Source of the DNA: Alphaproteobacteria bacterium
GTDB taxonomy: Bacteria; Pseudomonadota; Alphaproteobacteria; UBA3830
Direction: 5' to 3'
Assembly: GCA_015062335.1 (NCBI GenBank)
Contig: SUUU01000001.1
Location: 76,312-127,447 of the forward strand
Length of the DNA stretch: 51,136 nucleotides
Shown here piece by piece: positions 27,818 to 35,487 of this stretch. Under the pieces are notes generated by a model. The model did no database searches and was not told where the DNA came from. It saw nothing but the letters and a program-made list of their open reading frames with translations. The translations under genes and the position numbers were made by a program. Position 1 is the first letter of the stretch, and each line of letters opens with the position of its first letter.

Positions 27818-28567
27818 GTGCGCTTATTGTTAATAGAAGATGATACGCTAACTGCTAAAGGAATCGAATCTTTATTAAAAAAAGAAGGAATAGTGGTTGA
27901 CTCCACTAGTTTTGGACAGTATGGTTTAGAGGTCGGAAAGATATATGACTACGATGGCATCATCTTGGATTTAATGCTTCCTGATATTGATGGAACCGAG
28001 GTGATCAGAAAGTTGAGGTCGGCAAATATTCTAACGCCGGTCATCGTTTTGTCGGGATTATCCGAATGTAAAGATAAGGTGAACTGTTTGGACATTGGAG
28101 CAGACGACTATATCACCAAACCTTTTGAGACAAAGGAATTGGTATCAAGGGTTCAAGCAGTGATCAGAAGGTCTAAGGGCCATGCCGAATCCATTATTAA
28201 GATTGGCAGGATGACAGTTAACCTTCAGAGCCGTCGCGTGGAAATCGATGGTAGTGTTTTGCACCTAACGGGAAAGGAGTATGCGATACTTGAACTTCTC
28301 TGTTTGCGTAAAGGGGCTACATTAACCAAAGATATGTTTCTTAACCACTTGTATGGTGGCATGGACGAGCCTGAGTTAAAGATAATAGATGTGTTCATCT
28401 GTAAGCTAAGAAAAAAGCTTATGGATGCCTTAGGTGGGGAGTGTTATATTGAAACCGTCTGGGGCAGAGGATACACTATAAAAGATATAGATTCGCAATC
28501 GAGCGATGCGGCTTTGGGATCTCCTCATGGTCTCGAAGCTTTGTCGGGTGTTCCCGGCACTGTATAA
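27818..28567 (+). CDS. ctrA: Cell-cycle response regulator CtrA
   Basis: 249-aa OmpR-type transcription factor that controls the cell cycle and silences the origin in Alphaproteobacteria. Receiver domain 1-120 with acidic pocket E7-D8-D9, phospho-acceptor D51 (same number as in Caulobacter) and K at TKPFE. The winged-helix domain (about 130-230) has the near-invariant CtrA segments LTGKEYAILELL, NHLYGGMDEPELKIIDVF and YIETVWGRGY. It starts with GTG after GGGAGG. After residue ~225 there is a low-complexity tail ending SGVPGTV, so the C-terminal Ala-Ala used for ClpXP decay in Caulobacter is absent. It is presumably phosphorylated by the nearby CckA-ChpT relay. Confidence 0.96.
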   Translation: MRLLLIEDDTLTAKGIESLLKKEGIVVDSTSFGQYGLEVGKIYDYDGIILDLMLPDIDGTEVIRKLRSANILTPVIVLSGLSECKDKVNCLDIGADDYITKPFETKELVSRVQAVIRRSKGHAESIIKIGRMTVNLQSRRVEIDGSVLHLTGKEYAILELLCLRKGATLTKDMFLNHLYGGMDEPELKIIDVFICKLRKKLMDALGGECYIETVWGRGYTIKDIDSQSSDAALGSPHGLEALSGVPGTV

Positions 28568-28572
28568 TCGAG

Positions 28573-28603
28573 AATCCACTTCTCAGGTGGATTTTCATTT
28601 CTT
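28573..28603 (+). terminator. Terminator after ctrA
   Basis: AATCCAC (28573-28579) and GTGGATT (28587-28593) form a 7-bp stem with a 7-nt loop, followed by a T-rich tract (TTCATTTCTTTC). It begins 6 nt after the ctrA stop. Confidence 0.75.
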
Positions 28604-28624
28604 TCTTTGTATATCTCACTATCT

Positions 28625-28656
28625 CGCTAGGTCTTTCGTGGGCCTAGCGCTTTTCT
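28625..28656 (+). terminator. Second hairpin downstream of ctrA
   Basis: CGCTAGG (28625-28631) pairs with CCTAGCG (28643-28649), loop 11 nt, followed by CTTTTCT. A possible back-up terminator in tandem with the one just upstream. Confidence 0.5.
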
Positions 28657-29180
28657 GTTGCCATCATGCGCAAGAAAGAGAAACAAATTGAGAAAAAGTT
28701 CAAAATTAAAAAAATAGCGAACAAGCCATTTCGATAAAACAAAAATCAAAAACCATTATTGCGCTGAGTTATTCGCAATCCTAATAGCATCGAAGCTAAA
28801 AAATTTTTGCTACTTGATTGCTGAAGTTTTGTATAAAATTTGATCGATTCAAGTCAAAAAAGAATCGAAATTCCCGCACAAATTTGAGCGAACTCACACA
28901 GAGCTAACCATTTCGCTTTTTTGTAAACAAACCTCAGCAAATCCGAAATTAACATAGGCGCTGAACGAAAAATAAAACTTTTCAAGAGGAATTTTACGCA
29001 AATCCTGGACCGCTCGCTGACTTGCTAACTCTCCAACAGCAATAAGATCTACTCTTCAGTATGTCGCCAGAAAATATAACGACTACAGGCATCTTTGAAT
29101 GATCTTACTCCTTCGCTGTATATTCAAAACTATTCGGAGGCTATTCCGTCTCATTTTAGGAGAACTTGCACATTATCAAG

Positions 29181-29209
29181 TTGACATGTTTATAAAAATG
29201 GAGTACAAG
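29181..29209 (+). promoter_or_regulatory. Promoter for tRNA-Glu
   Basis: A perfect TTGACA (29181-29186) and TACAAG (29204-29209) are separated by 17 nt, ending 9 nt before the tRNA. Confidence 0.6.
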
Positions 29210-29218
29210 ATGCTCAGT

Positions 29219-29294
29219 GTCCCTATCGTCTAGGGGTCTAGGACACCGCCCTTTCACGGCGGCAACACGAGTTCGAATCTCGTTAGGGACGCCA
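29219..29294 (+). tRNA. tRNA-Glu (anticodon TTC)
   Basis: Cloverleaf with acceptor GTCCCTA/TAGGGAC, anticodon stem CCGCC/GGCGG, loop CTTTCAC with TTC at 29253-29255, T loop TTCGAAT and an encoded CCA. Reads GAA and GAG. Confidence 0.97.
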
Positions 29295-29488
29295 TTATCG
29301 CTGTTGATTCGTTCATTTGTCGATTGTATAGAGGCTGTTTTTGTAGGAAATGAGTCACGAGAGAAGTGGACACATGCAGATTCAACTTTGGAAGCTAATG
29401 TTGAACATAGAGAGAAGGCAAAGGATAATCAGCAACTAAAAAGCACCTTTGCAAATCAATCTCGTAAAGCTGTTCGCATAAAGTGAAG

Positions 29489-30055
29489 CTATTGAGTAAT
29501 TGTCAGCTCCGCAGTTTCACCATTTATTTGCGATTGGACAGAATAGTTATGTAATTTAAGCCAATCCAATAGTTCATGTTTTAAAATATTTCTATGATTC
29601 AATTGCTCAAGAGAATCATAACTTAAGGCAGAAATTTTTTGTCCTGAATATTTTAATGTTAGATTGTGGTCTTCATAATAACAAGAGGCACTACCACCAA
29701 AAGGCATTAATTCTTTCAGCATTACTGCATCGTACAACATAATTTTTCCCTCTATATATGGAACGCTTTCAGGAGCAATCAAGCTAAAATTTATATTGTA
29801 TAATGTAGAAAAATCAGATAATAGAGATTCCAAAAATTTACTAGAGTAACAATAACCGTCATCTTTAGAAGAATATAGTTCTCTCATAAACTTAAGTATT
29901 GTATTAGCCTTTTCTACGCTTTCCTTTATACAAGAAAGCAATGAAGCATCCTTCGACATTTCGTAAGCTTCTAAACCCAAATTAATTGCATTAAATGGAG
30001 TAATTAAGTCATGACAAATTCTAGCGACTAGCGACTGTTTAGTTTGATCAACCAC
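29489..30055 (-). CDS. chpT: Histidine phosphotransferase ChpT
   Basis: 188-aa phosphotransfer protein that carries phosphate from CckA to CtrA (and CpdR). The N-terminal dimerisation helix has the signature ARICHDLITPFNAINLGLE with phospho-acceptor H15; a degenerate HATPase-like domain follows without ATP-binding boxes, as in ChpT. It is somewhat shorter than Caulobacter ChpT. The start is GTG 30055 with GGGAGG five nucleotides upstream; strong TATAAT repeats lie at 30091-30081 on the minus strand. Location 0.9 kb from ctrA and 3.3 kb from cckA puts the whole relay together. The call rests mainly on the phospho-His helix and layout. Confidence 0.88.
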   Translation of the reverse strand: MVDQTKQSLVARICHDLITPFNAINLGLEAYEMSKDASLLSCIKESVEKANTILKFMRELYSSKDDGYCYSSKFLESLLSDFSTLYNINFSLIAPESVPYIEGKIMLYDAVMLKELMPFGGSASCYYEDHNLTLKYSGQKISALSYDSLEQLNHRNILKHELLDWLKLHNYSVQSQINGETAELTITQ

Positions 30056-30171
30056 GGATTCCTCCCATTACTCTGTATCATTATATTATATACAAAACAA
30101 AATTTACGCAATTTACTAAATTTTAAAATAATTTTTATATACTTAATTAACGAGATAGACGAAGAATTAAA

Positions 30172-30384
30172 ATGAGTAAAATTATTACTTTGATCCTATT
30201 TAGCCCCGTATTAATCTGGCCTCAAAGTTTTACAATTCATGTAAAAGCAACTATCCAACCACTGCTATCCCTACCTTTAAATTTGTCATTAAATCAACCA
30301 AAAATCAAAACAAATATTCACCAAAATGTTCCGTTAAGAATGACACGACGAAACAACGTTGTTATCATCAAATGCCAAGCATAA
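30172..30384 (+). CDS. Small exported protein, unknown
   Basis: 70 aa. A hydrophobic signal-like N-terminus (MSKIITLILFSPVLIWPQS) precedes about 50 residues that alternate hydrophobic and polar, with beta-strand character, ending VVIIKCQA. No family recognised. It has a possible -10 TATACT at 30138-30143 but only a weak ribosome site. It fills the gap between chpT and the CapD-like gene, both on the opposite strand. It may be a real small secreted protein or a chance frame. Confidence 0.4.
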   Translation: MSKIITLILFSPVLIWPQSFTIHVKATIQPLLSLPLNLSLNQPKIKTNIHQNVPLRMTRRNNVVIIKCQA

Positions 30385-30386
30385 CA

Positions 30387-32237
30387 TTATTTAGACACAG
30401 GTTTTCTATGACTAGTCTTTTCTGAGAGACTTTGAAATACCGTTGAGATAATATCTCTCGAAGACATCTGAGAAATCTGATCAGCCGTTAACAACTCAGT
30501 ATAACTTCCAACAGCAGACGTCACAAAAGCTGTCGTATATATACCTTTTATTGATGTTTCATTTAAAGGTTCAGATATATTTGGGAAACTATCTAGCTCC
30601 ATAGTCTCTCCATGACTCCCATAAAAAACAGGAACTTCGATATCTTTTTTAAGTCCAAACTCTGAACAAATTTCAGATATAAAAGAATCCACATCCGCCT
30701 TTTTATTCGGTAACAAAGTAATGACCTCGGCGCTTTTTCCTGTTTTAAATGCATGAACGACTGATTTAACCAGCAAAGGAAAAATTTCATCTTCATTAAA
30801 TAATTTTGTTAATTCACTCTCAGATGCCGATAAACGGATACATCCATCACTTAACAAAGAATTGATTATCTCATCCTTGATATTAAATCCATCTTCTATG
30901 GCACCAGGCAACCTAATAACCTTAAACTTTGAAATGTTTTTACGATGATAAAAATCGGCATATTGCAACAGCAACTCGCCGAAACGTTGCGTTGCGCCTG
31001 TCCAATTATTTGCATTGGTAGCTTCGGCGCTGGATAAGGCATACACGCAAGGAATTTTGTATTCTTGAACCAATTTAATGAAACTATTCGTATCTAATAC
31101 ATTTTTGATAAACGATTCTTTCAGATGTTCTTCATTAAAATAAAGTGATTTGATCGGTAAATTGTAAAATAAAAAGTCCGGTGTTGTCTCGTTTTGCAAA
31201 AGAACTGAAAGTTCCGCAACCTTAATGTGTATGCATTTTGTTGACTTAGATAAGGCGCTTCTGATTTCAGACACTAACGATTCGGAATCGCAAATAACTG
31301 TTAAATTTGCAATAGAAATCTCTCCCAAAGTTACAATCAAATTTTTTACTACAACGCGCCCATCAAAACATATCCAAATATTTTTTCCTTTAAACAAATG
31401 AACCAACGCATTTTTATCACTTGGAGCAAGTGTCCATTTTCTCATACTACGAGATATCAACGGCATTATTCTACACTCGTTTGACTTTATATCTACAACA
31501 ATCCTTCGTAACGAAATAGAGTAATGATTCGACAATTTGATAAGTTCAACCATATTACTGACATTGGGAACGGATGCATGATATAAAATGCAACGAGGAG
31601 AAGGAATAAAAGGTATCAGATTACACTTATTCAGTCTTTGTTCTAACATCGCCAAAGATGATATGCCACTTACCCGGATGGATTTTGATTTTGACAGAAC
31701 AATCGATTCCAGTACTTTATACCTATCACACAAGCTCGACACTTTCTCTAAATCATCAAAAGTCTCGCACACGATATACACCGGAACAGAATCTGAAAAC
31801 AATGGAACTCCCCTAACATATTGGAATACAACGTATTCTGTAGCCAAAAATAACAACAGCATCGTAATCGCCACACCAAACGAATTATTCATAAAAAACA
31901 CGGGAGCAAGACAAGCGGTCAGAGCCACACAGATACGCATAGTACTATTTTGTGAAATTTTATCCATAAACCAACAAAAAATTGCCCCATAAATGCAAAG
32001 AATAGAAAAAACTTCTTTAAAATATAAAATTAAGCTGAACTTAGGATACAACCATAATGAGCAAACTGAATAGGAAATGATAATAATGAAAATATTAATC
32101 GCATGACATCTATAATTTTGCGGAATCTTATCGAAAAAACGGTTGTACGTGTCATATCTCTGACAAAATTTGAAAAACGCCTTTATCTTTTGTACTACTT
32201 GATCATTGTTTATTTGCGATCGCCAAAATTCTAACAT
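30387..32237 (-). CDS. Membrane protein resembling catalytically dead CapD/FlaA1 dehydratase
   Basis: 616 aa. About four membrane helices (residues 45-150) are followed by a CoA-binding-like/Rossmann region (about 150-270) and a C-terminal SDR-like domain, the architecture of WbpM/CapD nucleotide-sugar 4,6-dehydratases. The catalytic stretch normally STDKAVNPTNVMGATKR reads SSAEATNANNWTGATQR (about 397-413): the catalytic Asp, Lys and Met are all replaced, and the glycine-rich NAD loop near 286 is replaced by CFDGRVVVKN. It is therefore unlikely to be an active dehydratase; a structural or regulatory role in envelope polysaccharide assembly is possible. ATG 32237 follows GGGGAG. Upstream lies tRNA-Asp. 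Confidence 0.65.
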   Translation of the reverse strand: MLEFWRSQINNDQVVQKIKAFFKFCQRYDTYNRFFDKIPQNYRCHAINIFIIIISYSVCSLWLYPKFSLILYFKEVFSILCIYGAIFCWFMDKISQNSTMRICVALTACLAPVFFMNNSFGVAITMLLLFLATEYVVFQYVRGVPLFSDSVPVYIVCETFDDLEKVSSLCDRYKVLESIVLSKSKSIRVSGISSLAMLEQRLNKCNLIPFIPSPRCILYHASVPNVSNMVELIKLSNHYSISLRRIVVDIKSNECRIMPLISRSMRKWTLAPSDKNALVHLFKGKNIWICFDGRVVVKNLIVTLGEISIANLTVICDSESLVSEIRSALSKSTKCIHIKVAELSVLLQNETTPDFLFYNLPIKSLYFNEEHLKESFIKNVLDTNSFIKLVQEYKIPCVYALSSAEATNANNWTGATQRFGELLLQYADFYHRKNISKFKVIRLPGAIEDGFNIKDEIINSLLSDGCIRLSASESELTKLFNEDEIFPLLVKSVVHAFKTGKSAEVITLLPNKKADVDSFISEICSEFGLKKDIEVPVFYGSHGETMELDSFPNISEPLNETSIKGIYTTAFVTSAVGSYTELLTADQISQMSSRDIISTVFQSLSEKTSHRKPVSK

Positions 32238-32322
32238 GCATCTCCCCGTTCATCTGTAATCTAGATAATAGAACGACCACGAAGAAAACACCAGAGAAAA
32301 AACTATCTGAAGCCAAAAAGAA

Positions 32323-32399
32323 TGGCGGGAATGAAGAGACTTGAACTCTCGACCTCCTGCGTGACAGGCAGGCGCTCTAACCAACTGAGCTACATCCCC
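32323..32399 (-). tRNA. tRNA-Asp (anticodon GTC)
   Basis: On the minus strand the acceptor GGGGATG pairs with CATTCCC (one G-U), anticodon stem CCTGC/GCAGG, loop CTGTCAC with GTC complementary to 32363-32365, T loop TTCAAGT and encoded CCA. Confidence 0.97.
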
Positions 32400-32413
32400 T
32401 CGCCAACAGTTGG

Positions 32414-32442
32414 ATAGTAACCGAGCATAAAACCCAAGTCAA
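32414..32442 (-). promoter_or_regulatory. Promoter for tRNA-Asp
   Basis: On the minus strand TTGACT (32442-32437) and TACTAT (32419-32414) are separated by 17 nt, ending 14 nt before the tRNA. Confidence 0.65.
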
Positions 32443-32465
32443 GAGGGAAATATTGATATTCCACT

Positions 32466-32509
32466 TATTACAAAAGAAAAACCACCCGAATCGTAATCAA
32501 CTCAGGTGG
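32466..32509 (-). terminator. Terminator after mlaD
   Basis: On the minus strand CCACCTGA (32509-32502) pairs with TCGGGTGG (32489-32482) with one T-G pair and a 12-nt loop, then TTTTTCTTTTG. It separates the phaB-mlaD transcript from tRNA-Asp. Confidence 0.8.
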
Positions 32510-32577
32510 CAGGCTCTAATATGAAAAATATCTATGTATACAAAATCTCACATAAAGGTAAACAAAAGGTTAAGGAA

Positions 32578-33057
32578 TTACAAAACCTCATTCTTTTTTT
32601 CATGTTTTTTATTTTTATTATCAGACAACACAAATTTACTGATTAGAGCACTTAAATCTACGGATCCTGTCGTAAACTCGATTTCACCACCATTCGATAA
32701 CATTTCGTCCGAGCCGCCAGGAGACAATGACAAATATTTACTACCAAATAATCCATCAGTACTAACACTTGCTGAAGAATCTAATGGCACCTTTACATTT
32801 TGGAACACGTGAAATTTCACGATAGCAAAAAAAGTCTGAGGATCAACCTCTAAACTATCAACCTTCCCAACTCGGATACCGCTGATTTTTACATCAGATC
32901 CCTCTACCAAACCATCCACCTTGTCGAATTTTGCAACAAGCTCGTATCCGTCTACACTCTTCCAACTGGACTTTGCATAAACAAAATAAAAAAAACTTGC
33001 AGCAACTATAAGAACAAGCACTCCTACAACTGTTTCAAACACACGACCCTTTTCCAT
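32578..33057 (-). CDS. mlaD: MlaD/MCE-domain lipid-transport protein
   Basis: 159-aa inner-membrane-anchored MCE protein of the Mla system, which shuttles phospholipids between the two membranes. It has one N-terminal helix (about 9-28) and one MCE domain (about 37-118; DGLVEGSDVKISGIRVGKV and GLFGSKYLSLSPGG). MlaE and MlaF are not adjacent, unlike the usual operon, while mlaC lies 3.4 kb away on the other strand. It follows the reductase gene by 9 nt, with GGGAG before ATG 33057. Confidence 0.92.
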   Translation of the reverse strand: MEKGRVFETVVGVLVLIVAASFFYFVYAKSSWKSVDGYELVAKFDKVDGLVEGSDVKISGIRVGKVDSLEVDPQTFFAIVKFHVFQNVKVPLDSSASVSTDGLFGSKYLSLSPGGSDEMLSNGGEIEFTTGSVDLSALISKFVLSDNKNKKHEKKNEVL

Positions 33058-33066
33058 AATACTCCC

Positions 33067-33789
33067 TTATAAATATTGACCTCCATTTATGTTAAGAGTT
33101 ATCCCGGTAACAAATGAAGACTTCTCATCGGCTAAGAATAACACGCCATGAGCTATTTCTTCAATACGACCAAAACGCCCCGATGGAATCGTTTCGACAA
33201 TTTTTGCTTTAATGTCATCCCGAATGGCATCAGTCATATCAGTAGAGATATATCCAGGAGCAATCGCATTTACCGTAATGCCTTTATTTGCAGATTCAAG
33301 AGCCAATGCTTTTGTAAATCCGATAATACCCGATTTCGCCGCAGAATAATTCGTCTGCCCGGCTTGACCTTTAACACCGTTGACAGAACTCATATTAATA
33401 ATTCTACCGAATTTTTTTTCACGCATCGCTGGAATTACAACTCGAGACATATTGAAAACGGAGTTCAAGTTTGTATTAATCACTTTTGCCCAAAGGGATA
33501 CATCCATTTTATGCAACATGGAATCCCTTGTAATACCTGCATTGTTCACGAGAATATCAACAGTTCCGCCCAACTGCTCACACACTTGAGTAACGCCGCG
33601 TTCACAAGCTTCATAATCCGAAACATCCCAGGAAAAAACGGGAATGCCTGTCTCTTCATGAAATTTCGCAGCAGTCGTTGAATCACTATTGTAATTTGCT
33701 GCGACTGAATACCCCGCAGAATGCAATGCTTTTGTAATCCCGCTGCCAATGCCTCTGGTACCACCAGTAACTAATGCTATTTTTTTCAT
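33067..33789 (-). CDS. phaB: Acetoacetyl-CoA reductase (PhaB/FabG family)
   Basis: 240-aa short-chain dehydrogenase. NADPH loop TGGTRGIG, NNAGITRDSMLHKM, catalytic Ser in NMSSVNG and YxxxK in NYSAAK. Several stretches (FNMSRVVIPAMRE, GQTNYSAAKSG, the C-terminal NINGGQYL) look closer to the PHB acetoacetyl-CoA reductases than to FabG of fatty-acid synthesis. It would reduce acetoacetyl-CoA to 3-hydroxybutyryl-CoA for polyhydroxybutyrate. No phaA or phaC is in the window, so a FabG role cannot be excluded. ATG 33789 with TAGGAGG is chosen; the frame extends to 33897. Confidence 0.82.
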   Translation of the reverse strand: MKKIALVTGGTRGIGSGITKALHSAGYSVAANYNSDSTTAAKFHEETGIPVFSWDVSDYEACERGVTQVCEQLGGTVDILVNNAGITRDSMLHKMDVSLWAKVINTNLNSVFNMSRVVIPAMREKKFGRIINMSSVNGVKGQAGQTNYSAAKSGIIGFTKALALESANKGITVNAIAPGYISTDMTDAIRDDIKAKIVETIPSGRFGRIEEIAHGVLFLADEKSSFVTGITLNINGGQYL

Positions 33790-33864
33790 AAAACCTCCTA
33801 AATAACTATAACTACTAATTTTTTGTGATATTATCATCGCAGAAGTTAACACATTGTTAAACAC

Positions 33865-34836
33865 ATGGAAGTAAAACAAAGAAAAATTTTTGGGCACGGC
33901 AAACAGGAAGAGACCCTCGCAAAAACCATCACATCAGGAAAAATATTTCCAGTGTGGATATTCTACGGAAAGGACGGAATAGGAAAAGAATCGATAGCTG
34001 TAAAATTTGCAAAATGCCTGTTGATCGACAAATTCACCGCTCAACAGGGACTCGATTTAGATGATGACCATCTTATCCACTCTCAAGTAGATCACAGAAT
34101 CCATCCCGACTTTTTCATGTTAGATATGCCATCGATATCAGTCGATACTCTCCGATCTTCCATGAATAAAATTCGAATGACTCCTACCGTTGCAAGACGA
34201 AGAGTTGTTATCATCTCGAATGCAGAAGCATTAAACAAAAATGCTTGCAATGCCCTATTGAAAATTCTGGAAGAACCTCCGCGAGATGCGATATTCATTT
34301 TACTATGTTCCAATCTCGGCCCTATTCCTATAACATTGCTTTCCAGAGCATATAAGTTGCAATTTCATCCCCTAGATGAAACCATATTAGAGATGATTTT
34401 ACGATTACATGAAGTGGAAGATCCCCATGTGTTAGCAAAAATCTCTGAAGGATCAGTGGGAACGGCTTTACGTATTCATGACCTGAATGGAACAAAATTA
34501 TATCGCGATATTTTACGAATATTGCCATCTGATTACCTTTCTGCAAATGAATTTTTAGCCTCTGTTATAGAAAACCAATCTGATGAGTCATTCTTTGTAC
34601 TGAAAAAATTAATCATTCAGGCGTTAAAAACTTATATTGATCACATAACAGGAATAAATGAGGAAGAAATTTTTGAAACGATCCATGTAAATTCAATTTC
34701 AAATGAAATAGAAAAGGTTAACAGTATTATTTCTTTGTTAAATGAAGGAGAGATTTTACAGTTGGATAAGAATGCAATGATTGCAGAAGCTTTTGAACTG
34801 TTTTTTGAAAGGAGCCGATATGAGTCCGGATATTGA
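33865..34836 (+). CDS. holB: DNA polymerase III delta' subunit
   Basis: 323-aa clamp-loader subunit of the AAA+ type. P-loop-like GKDGIGKES (about 34-42) and the SRC-region equivalent ACNALLKILEEPP followed by LLSRAYKLQF are present, as in alphaproteobacterial HolB. It is divergent from phaB across 75 nt. Its 3' end overlaps recR by 17 nt. Confidence 0.92.
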   Translation: MEVKQRKIFGHGKQEETLAKTITSGKIFPVWIFYGKDGIGKESIAVKFAKCLLIDKFTAQQGLDLDDDHLIHSQVDHRIHPDFFMLDMPSISVDTLRSSMNKIRMTPTVARRRVVIISNAEALNKNACNALLKILEEPPRDAIFILLCSNLGPIPITLLSRAYKLQFHPLDETILEMILRLHEVEDPHVLAKISEGSVGTALRIHDLNGTKLYRDILRILPSDYLSANEFLASVIENQSDESFFVLKKLIIQALKTYIDHITGINEEEIFETIHVNSISNEIEKVNSIISLLNEGEILQLDKNAMIAEAFELFFERSRYESGY

Positions 34837-35407
34837 GGTATTAATTCAAAAATTTTCCAGATTGCCTGGATTAGGCCCACGTTCTGCACGACGTATTGTT
34901 ATTCATCTAATCCAACATAATGAGGAAATTTTAGAACCTATGTTACTCGGCCTAAGCAAAGTCCATGACAATGTAAAAGTGTGCCCGATTTGTGGGAATA
35001 TTGATACTTTTCAGGAAGTATGCTCTATTTGTGCAGACTCATCACGTCGAAACGATTTGATTTGCGTAGTCGAAAGCGTAACAGATCTATGGGCGATCGA
35101 AAGAACCTCATGTTTCAAAGGATACTATCATGTGCTTAAAGGATTGTTATCTTCAATTAGTGGACATGGTCCAGAGGTTCTTCTTTTAGATAAATTATCA
35201 AACAGATGTAAAAAAAATGACGTTAAAGAAATTATCATTGCGTTAAGCGCGACCGTAGAAGGTCAAACTACTGATCATTATATCAAAAATTATTTTAAGG
35301 AAACGCAAGTCAAGATATCATCCCTGGCCCACGGAATCCCGATGGGCGGAGAGTTAGATTATCTAGATGATGGAACATTGTTTACAGCGTTTTCCGCGAG
35401 AAAGTAG
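34820..35407 (+). CDS. recR: Recombination protein RecR
   Basis: 195-aa protein of the RecFOR pathway that helps load RecA on SSB-coated gaps. The N-terminal helix-hairpin-helix (LPGLGPRSARR), a C4 zinc finger (CPICGN and CSICAD) and a Toprim domain (VVESVTDLWAIE) are present. The frame extends to 34781 inside holB, but ATG 34820 with AAAGGAG upstream is the start. The usual partner ybaB is not adjacent. Confidence 0.96.
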   Translation: MSPDIEVLIQKFSRLPGLGPRSARRIVIHLIQHNEEILEPMLLGLSKVHDNVKVCPICGNIDTFQEVCSICADSSRRNDLICVVESVTDLWAIERTSCFKGYYHVLKGLLSSISGHGPEVLLLDKLSNRCKKNDVKEIIIALSATVEGQTTDHYIKNYFKETQVKISSLAHGIPMGGELDYLDDGTLFTAFSARK

Positions 35408-35487
35408 AATTCACGATTAATAATAAATCATTAACTTGGATTTGTTGGCATAAATGTTATAATGCTATCGTGTAACGGTAGGTGACA

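Larger units (their letters stand above)
28568..29218. other. Gene-free tract between ctrA and tRNA-Glu
   Basis: About 650 nt with no credible gene, in a window where most gaps are under 200 nt. The left end holds two hairpin terminators and the right end the tRNA-Glu promoter. On the minus strand, roughly 28890-29140 contains several short open frames that read like protein fragments (for example one containing LLRFVYKKAKWLALCEF and another with FKDACSRYIFWRH), but none has a start and ribosome site and they occupy different frames. This could be a decayed gene or a repeat element. I see no recognisable RNA gene. Confidence 0.5.

Noticed and set aside
29217-29486. 89-codon frame across tRNA-Glu
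   Set aside because: It reads through the tRNA; the part after it has no start with a ribosome site. Possibly chance or a remnant.
31588-31992. 134-codon plus-strand frame over the CapD-like gene
   Set aside because: Antisense to a long coding frame, composition typical of a shadow.
33148-33681. 177-codon plus-strand frame over phaB
   Set aside because: Antisense shadow of a clearly conserved reductase gene; no family or ribosome site.
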